This document shows, one piece after another, positions 9,565-19,548 of a stretch of 64,000 nucleotides of DNA. The stretch's first letter is position 1, and every line of letters begins with the position of its first letter. Source of the stretch: Pseudomonadota bacterium. Lineage in GTDB: Bacteria; Pseudomonadota; Alphaproteobacteria; Caulobacterales; Caulobacteraceae. The notes beneath the pieces are model-generated. The model saw nothing but the letters and a program-made list of their open reading frames with translations. It made no database searches and had not been told where the DNA came from. The stretch is from assembly GCA_023432855.1 (NCBI GenBank), contig JAEZEZ010000067.1:58916-122915 (forward strand), read 5' to 3'. The translations under genes and the position numbers were made by a program.

Positions 9565-11829
9565 TCAGACGGCCACGTTCAATTTCCGGGCCAGTGACTC
9601 CAACTGGCTGCGGACGGATCCGTTCGAGCTGGATAGAAGATTCGACACGCCGCGACGAGCGGCTTCGCGGTCGCAGGAGAGGATCATCCGCTTCACGGGG
9701 CCTATGCCCGCGGGCGGCAGGGACAGCCGGGTAAAGCCCAGCGCGATCAACGCGAAAGCCTCCAGCGGGTGCCCCGCGAGTTCGCCGCAGACCGACACCG
9801 GCGTGCCCGACTCCGCGGCCGCTTCCTGGATCGAGGCCAGGGCTCGAAGAGCCGGCGGGGACAGGGGATCATAGCGGTCCGAGACGCGCGGATTGGTCCT
9901 GTCCGCGGCGAAAATGTACTGAAACAGGTCATTTGTACCCACCGATATGAAGTCGGTGAGCGGCAACAGCGCGTCGAGGTGCCAGAGGAGCGACGGCGCC
10001 TCGAGCATGGCGCCCACGCGCAGCAGATCGGGCAGCGGCCTGCCCCGGCGGCGCGCCCAGTCCGTCTCCACGTCGACCAGTTCACGGGCGGCCCTGAACT
10101 CGTCCACGGTGGCGATCAGGGGAAACATCACGCGAAGCTCGCGCCCGTGCGCGGCCGCCAGCAGCGCCCGCAACTGCAGGCGCAGCAAGGCCGGGCGGTC
10201 CAGACCCATACGCACGGCGCGCCATCCCAGCGCGGGATTCTCCTCGCGGTCGATCTCGAGATAGGGCAGCACCTTATCGCCGCCGAGGTCGAGGGTGCGG
10301 AAGGTCACCGGCCGTTCTCCGGCGACGTCCAGCACCCGCCGATATAGCTCTGTCTGCCGGTCCAGGCGCGGAAGGTCCTCCGAGACCATGAACTGGAACT
10401 CGGTCCGGAAGAGGCCGATACCCTCGGCTCCGGTCTGGTCGAGGCTGTCCAGGTCCACAGCAAGTCCAGCGTTCATCAACAGGCTTATCCTCGCCCCGTC
10501 GCGGGTGACGGCGGGGGTCAGCTTGAGCTTGTCGAACTCAGCCCGGCGCTGGTCACGCAGGGCGATGCGGGATCGGAAACCCTCGAGCGCAGCTGGCCGG
10601 GGTCGCAGAAAGGCCTCGCCGGCTTCCCCATCGACGAAAACCAGGTCGTTCTCCGACAACCGGTCGCGCAGGCCCGCGATCCGGCCGACGCAGGGAATCT
10701 GGATGGCGCGGGCGACGATGGCGGCGTGGCTCGCCGCCGAACCTTCCTCGAGCAGGAGGCCGCGGATCTTCTCCCGCGGATATTCCAGCAGATCGGCCGG
10801 TCCGAGATTACGGGCGATCAGGATCGCGTCGTCAGGCAGCTCGCGCTCGCCGGGACGCTCTCCGGCAAGGATGCGGAGGAGCCGGTTCGCCAGATCCTCC
10901 AGGTCGTGCATGCGCTCGCGAATGTAGGCGTCGCGCGCCTTGGCGAAGCGCGCCCGATGTTCGTTGCGGACGCGATCTACGGCCGCCTCGGCGCTCAGCC
11001 CGCCGCGGACGGCTTCTTCCAGACCGCGGTTCCACCCCCGGTCGTGGGCGAACATGCGATAGGTCTCCAGCACCTCGTATGAGGTGCCGGCCAGCCCCTG
11101 ATGCCGGTCGAGCATCTTGTCGATCTGGGCGCGCAGGGTGTCGACGGCCTCGCGCAGCCGTACGAGTTCGGCCTCCGGGTCGTCGGTCAGCATGCGCTCC
11201 GTGGCCACCGGCGCCTCGTGGAGCACGGCGACGCCAAGCGCCAGGCCTTCGGCGAACTTCAGACCCTTCAGGCGTTCGGGCCGATGCGGCGCGATGTCGA
11301 CATCGCGCAGTTCAGCCGAACTCAGGAGCTCGCCGCCCGCGACGAGCTCGGCGAGGACCATGGCGATTATCTGGAGGTCCTCGACTTCCTCTTCACTGTA
11401 GCTGCGGGCCGCCCGGTTCTGCACCACCAGCACGCCGATCGTGCGCCCCCCACGGAGCAACGGCACGCCCAGGAAGGTGTGGAACGGATCCTCCCCGGTT
11501 TCCGGGCGGTACGAGAAGCTCGGATGGGTCGGCGCATCGGACAGGTTGAGCGGAGACGCAGAGCGGGCGACCTCGCCAACCAGGCCCTCGCCGGCCTTGA
11601 GCCTCGTCTTGTGAACCGCTTCCGGGTTCAGGCCCTCCGTGGCGAACAGCTCCAGTTCGCCCGTCTCACGTCGCAGGTAGATCGAACACACCTCGGCGAC
11701 CATCGAACGGGCAATGATCTTCACCGTCATGTCGAGGCGAGCCTGGGCGGGCCCGCCGCCTGCCATCGCTTCGCGGATCTGGCGGAGCAGGCTTCTCGGT
11801 CCTCTCGCGGCCAAACCTGAGACGGGCAT
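9565..11829 (-). CDS. ptsP: Nitrogen PTS enzyme I (phosphoenolpyruvate-protein phosphotransferase PtsP)
   Basis: 754 residues, typical EI-Ntr length. An N-terminal GAF domain (about residues 20-165) precedes the HPr-binding and phosphohistidine region with the active histidine in GSAASHAAIVARA, then the PEP-binding barrel (RTEFQFM, GGDKVLPY, SVGTNDLFQY and a catalytic cysteine in VCGELAGH). It starts the PTS-Ntr relay (EI-Ntr to NPr to EIIA-Ntr), which in alphaproteobacteria senses glutamine/nitrogen status and affects (p)ppGpp in Caulobacter. It is divergent from lysA across 107 bp and close to lysC and prfA, neighbours it keeps in related genomes. Confidence 0.96.
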   Translation of the reverse strand: MPVSGLAARGPRSLLRQIREAMAGGGPAQARLDMTVKIIARSMVAEVCSIYLRRETGELELFATEGLNPEAVHKTRLKAGEGLVGEVARSASPLNLSDAPTHPSFSYRPETGEDPFHTFLGVPLLRGGRTIGVLVVQNRAARSYSEEEVEDLQIIAMVLAELVAGGELLSSAELRDVDIAPHRPERLKGLKFAEGLALGVAVLHEAPVATERMLTDDPEAELVRLREAVDTLRAQIDKMLDRHQGLAGTSYEVLETYRMFAHDRGWNRGLEEAVRGGLSAEAAVDRVRNEHRARFAKARDAYIRERMHDLEDLANRLLRILAGERPGERELPDDAILIARNLGPADLLEYPREKIRGLLLEEGSAASHAAIVARAIQIPCVGRIAGLRDRLSENDLVFVDGEAGEAFLRPRPAALEGFRSRIALRDQRRAEFDKLKLTPAVTRDGARISLLMNAGLAVDLDSLDQTGAEGIGLFRTEFQFMVSEDLPRLDRQTELYRRVLDVAGERPVTFRTLDLGGDKVLPYLEIDREENPALGWRAVRMGLDRPALLRLQLRALLAAAHGRELRVMFPLIATVDEFRAARELVDVETDWARRRGRPLPDLLRVGAMLEAPSLLWHLDALLPLTDFISVGTNDLFQYIFAADRTNPRVSDRYDPLSPPALRALASIQEAAAESGTPVSVCGELAGHPLEAFALIALGFTRLSLPPAGIGPVKRMILSCDREAARRGVSNLLSSSNGSVRSQLESLARKLNVAV

Positions 11830-11936
11830 GATCGACGTGCGCTCCGGGCGGGTTCCGGCTTTTCCTAATTGCCGTAGCCGGTTCCGTCCATTGATGCGTT
11901 AAGGGCTCAGAAGATTCCCTTATCCCGGACAGCCCG

Positions 11937-13205
11937 TTGAACCATTTCGACCTGCACAATGGCCGCCTACATTGCGAGGACGTTGCGCTGGACGCGATCG
12001 CAGAGGCTGTCGGCACGCCGGTCTTCGTCTATTCGGCCGCGACGCTGCGTCACCATTATGCGGTATACCGGAAAGCCTTCGCCTGGGGCGGCGGACTGAT
12101 CGCCTATGCCGTCAAGGCCAACGGAAATCTCGCCGTTCTCAATGTCCTGGCCCACGAGGGTGCAGGCGCCGACACGGTCTCAGAGGGCGAAATCCGGCGT
12201 GCGCTCGCGGCCGGCATCCCGCCGACGCGGATCATCTTTTCGGGAATGGGCAAGACCGACCGCGAACTACGCTTCGCGCTGACGCTGCCGGAGATGCAGA
12301 TCAACGTGGAGTCCCGCGTCGAGCTCGAACGACTGTCGCAGTTGGCGGCGGAGACAGGGACGCTTCCAAAGGTCGTGTTCCGCGTGAACCCCGCGGTCGG
12401 CGCAGGCGCTCACGCGAAGATCACGACGGGCCAGGCCCACGACAAGTTCGGCGTCGCCCGCGACGAGGTGGTCGAACTCTATCGCCAGGCCGCCGGGGAT
12501 CCCCATCTCAATCCGGTGGGGATTGGCTGTCACATCGGCAGCCAGATTGCAGATCTCGCCCCATTCGAGACTGCCTGGCGGATCATGCGCGCGCTCGTCG
12601 AGAGCCTCCGCGCCGAGGGACTGGCAGTCGGCCGACTGGACCTCGGAGGCGGTCTCGCCGCACCCTATTTCAACAGCCCGCCCCCTCCCCCGCCTGCCCG
12701 CCTGGGCGATCTCGCGCGCGAGATCCTGGGCGACCTCGACCTGGAGATTTCCGTTGAGCCCGGGCGCGCCATCGCGGCGAACGCGGGGGTTCTCCTGTCC
12801 CGCGTCGTGCACGTGAACCAGCGGGCGTCAGGGCCGCGCTTCCTCGTGCTGGATGCGGCGATGAACGACCTGATCCGGCCGACCCTCTACGACGCCTTCC
12901 ACGAGATTTGTCCGGTCGAGTCACGCCCGGGCGAGCCCGTGCCCTACGACGTCGTCGGCCCCGTCTGTGAGAGCGGCGACACCTTCGCGCGCGACCGGAA
13001 GCTGCCGCCGCTGGAAGCCGGCGATCTCGTCGCCTTCCTGTCAGCCGGCGCATACGGCGCCTCCATGTCCAGCGAATACAATTCGCGACCGCTGGCGCCC
13101 GAGGTGCTCGTGGATGGCAGGCGCTGGGCGATCGTTCGACCACGTCCGACCATCGAGATGATGCTGGACCGTGAAGTCGTCCCGGACTGGCTGCGGACGG
13201 ACTGA
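11937..13205 (+). CDS. lysA: Diaminopimelate decarboxylase
   Basis: 422 residues. LysA decarboxylates meso-DAP to L-lysine, the last lysine step. The start is TTG at 11937: the next residues, NHFDLHNG, match the usual N terminus of the family. The PLP lysine is K60 in AYAVKANGN, followed by the EGEIRRAL substrate segment, GCHIGSQI, the glycine-rich DLGGGL phosphate loop, and C-terminal PVCESGDTFA and GAYGASMSSEYN. A run of six prolines at residues 249-254 is unusual but lies in a loop position. Many relatives have argH-lptM-lysA in a row; here argH-lptM are 23 kb away. Confidence 0.97.
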   Translation: MNHFDLHNGRLHCEDVALDAIAEAVGTPVFVYSAATLRHHYAVYRKAFAWGGGLIAYAVKANGNLAVLNVLAHEGAGADTVSEGEIRRALAAGIPPTRIIFSGMGKTDRELRFALTLPEMQINVESRVELERLSQLAAETGTLPKVVFRVNPAVGAGAHAKITTGQAHDKFGVARDEVVELYRQAAGDPHLNPVGIGCHIGSQIADLAPFETAWRIMRALVESLRAEGLAVGRLDLGGGLAAPYFNSPPPPPPARLGDLAREILGDLDLEISVEPGRAIAANAGVLLSRVVHVNQRASGPRFLVLDAAMNDLIRPTLYDAFHEICPVESRPGEPVPYDVVGPVCESGDTFARDRKLPPLEAGDLVAFLSAGAYGASMSSEYNSRPLAPEVLVDGRRWAIVRPRPTIEMMLDREVVPDWLRTD

Positions 13206-13217
13206 CCCGCCGAGGCT

Positions 13218-13526
13218 TCAGCCCGGGCCGGCCGCCTGACCGTCGCCGCTGGCGGTGCTGGCGGCGCCGGTGCGCAGGTCACGCACGGCGTCCTGGGAGC
13301 GATGCCTCTCATCGTCCCACTCGGCCTTGGTCATGCACACGCGCTGCCCCGCAGACCGGATGCGTGTGCCGATCGCCGCCGGATCCTCCCGACGCCGGCA
13401 AACCACCTTCTCGTCTTCGGCCTTGCGAGAGGCCTCACGCGGGGCAGCTTCGCTCGCTCCCGCAGGCCCGCCGGACAGGAAGAACACCGTCGCAGCCAGG
13501 ACAGCCGTGATACTCATACGCGCCAC
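13218..13526 (-). CDS. Small secreted protein with a paired-cysteine motif
   Basis: 102 residues with a GTG start at 13526, chosen because GGAG sits five bases upstream; an ATG at 13517 is the alternative. A signal peptide (AVLAATVFFLSGGPAGAS) predicts export to the periplasm. The mature part has a charged region and the pattern VCRRREDPAAIGTRIRSAGQ, then RVCMTKAEWD and RHRSQDAVR. A Cys-containing VC.R...GTR...VC.T..EW arrangement of this type is familiar from small hypothetical proteins of Caulobacterales and Sphingomonads; no function is known to me. The two cysteines could form a disulfide. Confidence 0.8.
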   Translation of the reverse strand: MARMSITAVLAATVFFLSGGPAGASEAAPREASRKAEDEKVVCRRREDPAAIGTRIRSAGQRVCMTKAEWDDERHRSQDAVRDLRTGAASTASGDGQAAGPG

Positions 13527-13584
13527 TCAACTCCAGTTGGACGAGGAGGCTGCCGCCGGGCGTCGCGCCTGTCCAGTTCTTCGA

Positions 13585-14835
13585 TCACGCAGGTTCGGCC
13601 AACCCGTACGCCGAGTGCAACGCGCGCACTGCGAGTTCCGCGTAATCCGAGGCGATCAGAACGCTGATCTTGATCTCGGACGTGGAGATCGCCTGCAGGG
13701 CGATGCCCTTGTCCGCCAGAGCCTGGAACATGGTCTTGGCGACCCCGGCATGACTGCGCATGCCGACGCCGACGACCGAGACCTTGGCCACGTCTTCGTC
13801 GATGCGGATCTCGTCGAAGCCGATGGCGTCCTGCGCGTCGCGCATCAGCTTCTCGGCCGCGCGGGCGTCGCGCCGCCCGACCGTGAAGATCATGTTGGTC
13901 CGGTCGGCGGTGCGTGACGGCGACTGCACAATCATGTCGACGTTGAGATTCGCGTCGGCCAGGCGCGAGAAGATGTCGGCCTCCACCCCGGTGCGGTCGG
14001 GCATGCCGAACAGGGTGATCTTGGCCTCGTCGCGGCTCATGGCCACGCCGCTCACGATGCGTTGTTCCACGATCTCGTCCTCGTCACAGATCAGAGTGCC
14101 CTGCCCCGGCCCCGCGGGTTCCTCAGCGAAGCTCGACAGCACACGAACGGGCACGCGGTGGGCCATGGCCAGTTCAACCGAGCGGGTCTGCAGCACCTTG
14201 GCCCCCAGGGAGGCCATTTCCAGCATCTCCTCATAGGAGATCTTCGGCATGCGCCGGGCCTTGGGCTCAATACGTGGGTCAGTGGTGTAGACGCCATCGA
14301 CGTCGGTGTAGATGTCGCAGGCCGCCTTCAGGGCCGCCGCCACCGCCACCGCCGAGGTATCCGAGCCTCCGCGGCCCAGCGTGGTCAACCGCCCATCACG
14401 GGTCACGCCCTGGAAGCCCGGGACAATGGCGATCTCTCCCTCGTCGATGGCAGCCCCCAGCTTCTCGCCCGGAATGTCGACGATGCGCGCGCGACTGTGG
14501 CTGTCGTCGGTCAGGATCGGGATCTGCCAACCCATCCAGGAGCGCGCACGCAGCCCCATGCTGCGCAGCGCAATGGCGAGCAGGCCGGCCGTCACCTGCT
14601 CCCCGGATGCGACCACCACGTCGTACTCGTCGTCGATCGAGCCAGCGCCCTGGGCCGATGGGCCGAGCACGTCGGCCCAGGCCACCAGCTCGTTGGTCTT
14701 GCCCGCCATGGCCGAAACCACGATCGCCAGCTTCTTGCCCGAAGTCGCTTCCGCGGCGATCAGGGCCGCCGCGCGCCGGATGCGCTCAGGGGTCGCCATG
14801 GACGTCCCCCCGAACTTCATCACCAACCGGCTCAT
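13585..14835 (-). CDS. lysC: Aspartate kinase
   Basis: 416 residues. LysC phosphorylates L-aspartate, the first step towards lysine, threonine, methionine and DAP. The kinase domain starts [15 protein letters not shown] and contains [11 protein letters not shown] and [13 protein letters not shown]. Two C-terminal ACT domains ([15 protein letters not shown] and [14 protein letters not shown]) indicate allosteric control by lysine and/or threonine. It is divergent from ubiG across 61 bp. lysA 1.4 kb away catalyses the last step of the same branch. Confidence 0.97.
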   Translation of the reverse strand: MSRLVMKFGGTSMATPERIRRAAALIAAEATSGKKLAIVVSAMAGKTNELVAWADVLGPSAQGAGSIDDEYDVVVASGEQVTAGLLAIALRSMGLRARSWMGWQIPILTDDSHSRARIVDIPGEKLGAAIDEGEIAIVPGFQGVTRDGRLTTLGRGGSDTSAVAVAAALKAACDIYTDVDGVYTTDPRIEPKARRMPKISYEEMLEMASLGAKVLQTRSVELAMAHRVPVRVLSSFAEEPAGPGQGTLICDEDEIVEQRIVSGVAMSRDEAKITLFGMPDRTGVEADIFSRLADANLNVDMIVQSPSRTADRTNMIFTVGRRDARAAEKLMRDAQDAIGFDEIRIDEDVAKVSVVGVGMRSHAGVAKTMFQALADKGIALQAISTSEIKISVLIASDYAELAVRALHSAYGLAEPA

Positions 14836-14896
14836 GCGTGTCGTCTGCCCTGGCGCCCTTGCAACGCGGCGGAAGGCCGGTCATGTCGGTTGCGCG

Positions 14897-15685
14897 ATGG
14901 CCGCTTCTAATCACACCGCCGCCGGGCGACCAGCCCCTGACGCCGCTTACGGCTCCAGCGTCGATCCCGAAGAGGTCGCGCGTTTTTCGGCGCTGGCCGA
15001 GAAGTGGTGGGATCCCAGGGGCGAATTTGCACCGCTCCACAAGTTCAACCCCACCCGTCTGCGGATCATTCGAGACGAAGCCGCGGCGCGCTTTGGACGA
15101 GACGTGGATTCCCGACGGCCGTTCGAGGGCCTCACCCTGCTCGATATCGGATGCGGCGGCGGGCTCCTGTCCGAACCGATGGCGCGCCTCGGCTTCGATG
15201 TGACCGCTGTGGACGCTTCGGCGCGCAACATCGGGACGGCGAAAGCCCACGGCGAACCTCAGGGCCTTCAGATCGACTACCGATGCGCAACGGCCGAGGA
15301 ACTGGCGGCCGCCGGAGATGGACCGTTCGATGTCATCCTGAACATGGAGGTCATCGAGCATGTTACCGATCCGGGCGAATACCTCCGCACCTGCGCAGGG
15401 CTGCTCAGGCCCGGCGGAGTGATGATCGTCGCCACCCTGAACCGCACGCTCAGGTCGCTGGCGCTGGCGAAGGTCGGGGCGGAATACATCCTGCGCTGGC
15501 TCCCTCGGGGCACCCACGACTGGTCGAAGTTTCTCAAGCCCGATGAGCTGCGTGACTTCCTCGCCGATGAACCTTTCGAAGTGCGTGGACCGTTCGGCGT
15601 TTCGTACGACCCCTTCTCGGACAGGTGGTCGCGATCTGACGACACCAGTGTGAACTACATGATGACGGTCACGCGCCCGGCGTGA
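14897..15685 (+). CDS. ubiG: Ubiquinone biosynthesis O-methyltransferase
   Basis: 262 residues from the ATG at 14897; the open frame extends far upstream antisense to lysC. UbiG carries out both O-methylations of ubiquinone synthesis. The N-terminal segment [20 protein letters not shown] and [15 protein letters not shown] are diagnostic, followed by the SAM motif [16 protein letters not shown], the NMEVIEHV post-I segment and [10 protein letters not shown]. The GNAT gene on the other strand overlaps its last 17 bp. Confidence 0.95.
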   Translation: MAASNHTAAGRPAPDAAYGSSVDPEEVARFSALAEKWWDPRGEFAPLHKFNPTRLRIIRDEAAARFGRDVDSRRPFEGLTLLDIGCGGGLLSEPMARLGFDVTAVDASARNIGTAKAHGEPQGLQIDYRCATAEELAAAGDGPFDVILNMEVIEHVTDPGEYLRTCAGLLRPGGVMIVATLNRTLRSLALAKVGAEYILRWLPRGTHDWSKFLKPDELRDFLADEPFEVRGPFGVSYDPFSDRWSRSDDTSVNYMMTVTRPA

Positions 15686-16178
15686 GCGCGCGCTCCATGA
15701 ACCGCGCGTCTGAGCCATAGCTGGCAAGCCTGCGGTCGAGGTCGGCCGTGCGGCGCACGACAAATCCCAGGTGTTCCCAGAAGCCAACGGTGTCGTTCAC
15801 CGAAACCAGGGTCATCATCGCGAACCCGTGCAAGCCGTCGACCAGGGCCTCCAGCCCGGCCCGGGCCTGACCTCGTCCCCTGGCTGGCGGGGCGACGGCC
15901 AGGTCGTGGAGATAGTAGACCGACGCAGCTTCGGGCAGGCGTCCCAACAGGGAATTCAGGGGCGGCGCGTAATCGGCGACCCATGGATAGGACAGGATGT
16001 AGCCCTGAACGCCGCCAACCGACGTCGCCAGGGCGAGGCAGCCGGCCGGATACAACCTCAGCCGCTCTGCGAAGACGCTGACGTCTTCGAAATGTTGCGG
16101 GTAGCAGGCGGCGGCGATCTCGGCGACACGGGGCAGATCCGCCTCGGTCATGCCGCGCCACCGAAGCCCGTCGCTCAA
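15669..16178 (-). CDS. GNAT family N-acetyltransferase
   Basis: 169 residues. The GNAT core is visible as an N-terminal W-R-x-M-T-E-A-D-L strand, the central [17 protein letters not shown] stretch that supplies the acetyl-CoA pyrophosphate loop (Q/RxxGxG/A), and C-terminal [17 protein letters not shown]. It could acetylate a small molecule or a protein N terminus; the substrate is not evident. The start overlaps the DUF1178 stop by 4 bp (ATGA), so it belongs to the glutaredoxin-nitrilase-DUF1178-GNAT operon. Confidence 0.9.
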   Translation of the reverse strand: MSDGLRWRGMTEADLPRVAEIAAACYPQHFEDVSVFAERLRLYPAGCLALATSVGGVQGYILSYPWVADYAPPLNSLLGRLPEAASVYYLHDLAVAPPARGRGQARAGLEALVDGLHGFAMMTLVSVNDTVGFWEHLGFVVRRTADLDRRLASYGSDARFMERALTPGA

Positions 16179-16609
16179 TTCAGCTTCTCTGGTGGAGGCG
16201 GAAGCTGGGGCAAGGGCGCGACAGGCACGCCGTCCTCGACCAGGCCCCGAACTTCCGCCGGCGTCGCCTCACCGTAGATGTCGCGGTGATCCGAAGTCCC
16301 TTCGTGGATAGCGCGAGCCTCCCGAGCGAAGGCGTCCCCCACGTAGTCAAAGTTGTCCTCGACGTGCTCCCGGATCTTGCGCGCCGCTTCGAGCATCATG
16401 GTGCGCATCTCGGTCAGCGGCGCGTCTGTCGAAGCGGTTCGCTTGGTCCCGGATACGGCGGGAGCCATGATCTGCTTCCGCACGCGCGGCGAGGCGCAGA
16501 ACGGACAATGCACGAGCCCCGAGGCGGCCTGCTGGTCGTAACCGTCGGAGCTGGAGAACCACGCCTCGAACTGATGTTCGCTGTCGCACACGAGAGCGTA
16601 GCGGATCAT
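16175..16609 (-). CDS. DUF1178 family protein (zinc-ribbon-like)
   Basis: 144 residues matching the DUF1178 family in length and motifs. The N terminus MIRYALVCDSEHQFEAWF is followed by LVHCPFCASPRVRKQIMAP, giving a C-x2-C pair that could, with the first cysteine, bind a metal. The middle helical region (LEAARKIREHVEDNFDYVG) and FAREARAIHEG are conserved in the family. The function is unknown. It is translationally coupled to the nitrilase (4-bp overlap) and to GNAT (4-bp overlap); this nitrilase-DUF1178 pairing recurs in alphaproteobacteria. Confidence 0.9.
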   Translation of the reverse strand: MIRYALVCDSEHQFEAWFSSSDGYDQQAASGLVHCPFCASPRVRKQIMAPAVSGTKRTASTDAPLTEMRTMMLEAARKIREHVEDNFDYVGDAFAREARAIHEGTSDHRDIYGEATPAEVRGLVEDGVPVAPLPQLPPPPEKLN

Positions 16610-17442
16610 GGCCCAACGAAGCTCCGCTCGTGCAACAGCTGCGGTATGGCGGCGCGGGCGCGGGCCGCCTCGGCAAGGTCGATCGTGGCATGCAGCACCC
16701 CCGGCTCATCATGGTCGAGAGCGGCCACGATGTCCCCCCATGGGCCTACGACGAGACTGTGGCCCCAGGTCTTGCGCCCGTCCGCATGGGCCCCGCCCTG
16801 GGCCGGCGCCAGCACAAAGGCGCCGGTCTCGACAGCGCGGGCGCGCAGCATCAGCTCCCAGTGGGCCCGCCCCGTCGGCACGGTGAAGGCCGCGGGGACT
16901 GCGATCATGTCCGCTCCGCCGCGGGCCAGCGCCCTGAACAGCGCCGGAAAGCGGACGTCGTAACAGACCGTAAGGCCCAACCCGCCCCACGGCGTCGAGG
17001 CGACCACCGCACGCTCGCCGGGCCGGATGCTTTCGGATTCGCGATGGCGCTCGCCGGTGGGCAGATCGACATCGAACACGTGCAGCTTGTCGTAGGTCGT
17101 GGTGACCTGACCATCGGGGCCTATCAGGACTGAACGGTTGGCTGCGCGGTCGTCGTCAGCATCGTCGCCGCGGATGATCACCGAGCCGATGAGTAACCAG
17201 ACGCCCAGCTCCGCAGCCAGCTCTCGCATGCGCGCCAACACCGGGTCCGACGGCTGGGAAGCCAGCTTTTCCAGCCGCGATGCCCGCCGCTGCTCCATGA
17301 TGTTGGTCGCTTCAGGCGTAAGGATCAGCTGGGCGCCGCCGGCTGCCGCCTCCCGCACGAGAGGCTCGACATGAGCGAGCGCCTCGGCAGGGTTGTCGGG
17401 GGTCCTGAGCTGGACGAGCGCGACGGGCAGTCCCCTATCCAT
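16606..17442 (-). CDS. Carbon-nitrogen hydrolase (nitrilase superfamily)
   Basis: 278 residues, close to Nit1/Nit2-type omega-amidases. The catalytic triad is visible: Glu in ILTPEATN, Lys in TYDKLHVFDV and Cys in GLTVCYDVRFP. Family members hydrolyse deaminated glutathione or alpha-keto acid amides, a metabolite-repair role. The start lies inside the 3' end of the glutaredoxin gene (8-bp overlap), so the two are probably expressed together; deaminated-glutathione repair would fit that neighbour, but this is inference. Confidence 0.93.
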   Translation of the reverse strand: MDRGLPVALVQLRTPDNPAEALAHVEPLVREAAAGGAQLILTPEATNIMEQRRASRLEKLASQPSDPVLARMRELAAELGVWLLIGSVIIRGDDADDDRAANRSVLIGPDGQVTTTYDKLHVFDVDLPTGERHRESESIRPGERAVVASTPWGGLGLTVCYDVRFPALFRALARGGADMIAVPAAFTVPTGRAHWELMLRARAVETGAFVLAPAQGGAHADGRKTWGHSLVVGPWGDIVAALDHDEPGVLHATIDLAEAARARAAIPQLLHERSFVGP

Positions 17443-17689
17443 TCAGCCACTTGTCCAGTTCGCCTCGCGCCTCGAGCGCATGCAGGTCGTCGCAGCCGCC
17501 CACATGTCGGTCGCCGATGAAGATCTGCGGATAGGTTGAGCGCCCCGACCGCTGGATCATCTCCTGCCTCTTCTCCGGGTCAATGGAAGCGACGATCTCC
17601 TGGTACTCGACGCCCTTGCGCTGCAGCAGCGCCTCGGCGCGCGAGCAGTAGGGACAGAACGGCTTGGTGTAGATGACAACGAATTGCAC
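17435..17689 (-). CDS. grxC: Glutaredoxin 3
   Basis: 84 residues from the GTG at 17689, which has an AGGAGT ribosome site seven bases upstream; ATGs at 17725 and 17716 lack one and would add an unusual 9-12 residues. E. coli GrxC is 83 residues. The redox motif CPYC (KPFCPYCSRA) lies near the N terminus, with the cis-Pro segment STYPQIFIG and the glutathione-binding GGCDDLHAL following. It reduces disulfides with glutathione in the cytoplasm. First gene of the grxC-nitrilase-DUF1178-GNAT operon. Confidence 0.94.
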   Translation of the reverse strand: MQFVVIYTKPFCPYCSRAEALLQRKGVEYQEIVASIDPEKRQEMIQRSGRSTYPQIFIGDRHVGGCDDLHALEARGELDKWLNG

Positions 17690-17837
17690 GTGAGACTCCT
17701 GCAAGCGAACAGACATGCTTGCCAAACGCCATATAGGCGATCAGGCGCCATCCGCATCTACGCCGGTTGCCGATCCCCTAGCGAACAGCAGCTTGAGCGC
17801 GAGGGCGGATGACCTTCATCCTCGTCGAATTCCTGAT

Positions 17838-18635
17838 TCATCCCGTGACATCCTGCAGCGGCGGAGTTCTGGCGACGACCGCGCAGTACACTTCGCGTGC
17901 GCCGCCTGCGATCAGCGCTCGGGCGCAGGCGTTCAGCGTCGCTCCCGTGGGCATGACATCGTCAACCAGAAGGATTCTTCGGCCCTTGATACGCCGCCGC
18001 CCGGCCGGGGCGACTGCGAATGCGCCCTGAACGTTGCGCTTTCGCCCTCGCCCTGACTTGCCGCCCTGGCTGTCGGTCCGTCGCGTGCGTACGAGCACAT
18101 CCGGCAGGAACTCGAGGTCGGCGGTCCGCGCGAGCGGCCGGGCGATCTCGGCCGCCTGATTGTAGCGACGCGACAGCAGTCGCAGCGGATGGAGAGGAAC
18201 GGGCGCCACAGCATCGGCTTCGGCGATCAGGTCGGCGGCCGCTCGACCGATCCATCGCGCAAAAAGCTTGGCGTGTTCTGGCCGGTCGCCGTGCTTGAAG
18301 CGCAGCACCAGTTCCCGGGACGCCTCATCATAGAGGCACGCCGCCCGGGCGCGGGTGAAGACGAACGGCTTTGATTGACAGGCGGCGCACCGGTCGAGCG
18401 GATCGACCTCGAAGGGAGCCCCGCAGCCGTCGCACACCGGGTTCTCCAGAAAGGTCACACGAGACCACGCGTCCGGGCTGAATCCATCGGCTTGGGGTCG
18501 TGGGCCCCCGTCGAAGGCGTGCGGCGGAAAAATCGCATCGGTTGCCCAGCCCAAGGCGCTTCGCACGCGCGCACCCGGCCTGAGCACGCTAAGAAGCGTC
18601 CCGTCCGTTTGCCGGAACCAGTCGCCCAGGCTCAT
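17838..18635 (-). CDS. ComF family phosphoribosyltransferase-like protein
   Basis: 265 residues from the ATG at 18635; the open frame continues upstream but is antisense to the next gene. An N-terminal double zinc-ribbon (VCDGCGAPF and CAACQSKPF) is followed by a PRTase fold with PVPLHPLRLLSRRYNQAAEIARPLA and the PRPP loop LLVDDVMPTGATL. ComF proteins aid DNA uptake in naturally competent species; the biochemical role in alphaproteobacteria is not settled. Its start codon shares a CATG with the divergent methyltransferase gene. Confidence 0.92.
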   Translation of the reverse strand: MSLGDWFRQTDGTLLSVLRPGARVRSALGWATDAIFPPHAFDGGPRPQADGFSPDAWSRVTFLENPVCDGCGAPFEVDPLDRCAACQSKPFVFTRARAACLYDEASRELVLRFKHGDRPEHAKLFARWIGRAAADLIAEADAVAPVPLHPLRLLSRRYNQAAEIARPLARTADLEFLPDVLVRTRRTDSQGGKSGRGRKRNVQGAFAVAPAGRRRIKGRRILLVDDVMPTGATLNACARALIAGGAREVYCAVVARTPPLQDVTG

Positions 18636-19542
18636 GACCGCCGCCCCGCCCCTTCTGTTTGACCGCGACCTGCATCGCCGCCGACTCGACCGCGCTGCGC
18701 TTGGCCATGGCGCGGACTTTCTCCGTGTTCGCGCGGCCGAAGACGTAGCGGAACGTCTGGCAGCCATAATGCGAAGCTTCCCGGTCGCCGTCGAGTTGGG
18801 TTCGCGAACCGGCGAACTGCGCCGGGCGATTGCGGACAGCGCAGCGGCGGAGCGCGTCAGATGGATGGTTGAGACCGACCTCTCAGAGAGGATGCTGGCC
18901 GGCCGGCCGGCCCCCCGCATGGTCGTCGACGAGGAGCGGCTGCCCTTCGCCCCCCAAAGCCTCGATCTCGTCGCTTCGGTTCTCTCGCTCCACTGGACCA
19001 ACGATCTGCCGGGCGTGCTGGCTCAGGTGCGTCGCGCCCTCAAGCCCGACGGGCTGTTCATCGCCGCCATCCTGGGTGGGGCGACGCTGACCGAACTGCG
19101 GTGGGCGCTCACCCAGGCGGAGGTCGAGGTGACCGGCGGCGCCGGCCCACGGGTGTCTCCGTTCGCCGGGGCGTACGACGGGGCGTCGCTGCTGCAGCGC
19201 GCCGGTTTCGCCCTGCCCGTGGCCGACACCGACACGGTGAAGGTTCGCTACGAGCATCCCTTGCGGCTTCTGCACGAGCTTCGGGCGATGGGGGAAACGA
19301 ATGTCCTCAAGGAACGTTCGCGGCGACCGCTGAGCCGCACGGTCCTCGCCCGCGCTTTCGAGCTCTATGCGAGCCGTTTCGGCGACGCTGCGGGTCGGAT
19401 TCCGGCGACGTTCGAAATCGTCACATTGACGGGATGGGCGCCGCATCCGAGCCAGCAGAAGCCTATGAAACCAGGCTCCGCGAAGACGCGGCTGGCGGAC
19501 GCGTTGGGGACGAAGGAAATCAGAACGGGCGACAAGCCCTGA
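18634..19542 (+). CDS. NDUFAF5/BioC-like SAM-dependent protein
   Basis: 302 residues. The opening PLLFDRDLHRRRLDRAA is typical of bacterial relatives of the mitochondrial complex I assembly factor NDUFAF5, which hydroxylates an arginine of NDUFS7. The SAM-binding region is degenerate (VELGSRTGELRRA), with DEERLPFAPQSLDLVAS and ALKPDGLFIAAILGG following. BioC (malonyl-ACP methyltransferase) is the main alternative name in annotation, but no biotin genes are near. Divergent from comF with overlapping start codons. Confidence 0.85.
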   Translation: MTAAPPLLFDRDLHRRRLDRAALGHGADFLRVRAAEDVAERLAAIMRSFPVAVELGSRTGELRRAIADSAAAERVRWMVETDLSERMLAGRPAPRMVVDEERLPFAPQSLDLVASVLSLHWTNDLPGVLAQVRRALKPDGLFIAAILGGATLTELRWALTQAEVEVTGGAGPRVSPFAGAYDGASLLQRAGFALPVADTDTVKVRYEHPLRLLHELRAMGETNVLKERSRRPLSRTVLARAFELYASRFGDAAGRIPATFEIVTLTGWAPHPSQQKPMKPGSAKTRLADALGTKEIRTGDKP

Positions 19543-19548
19543 CGCAAC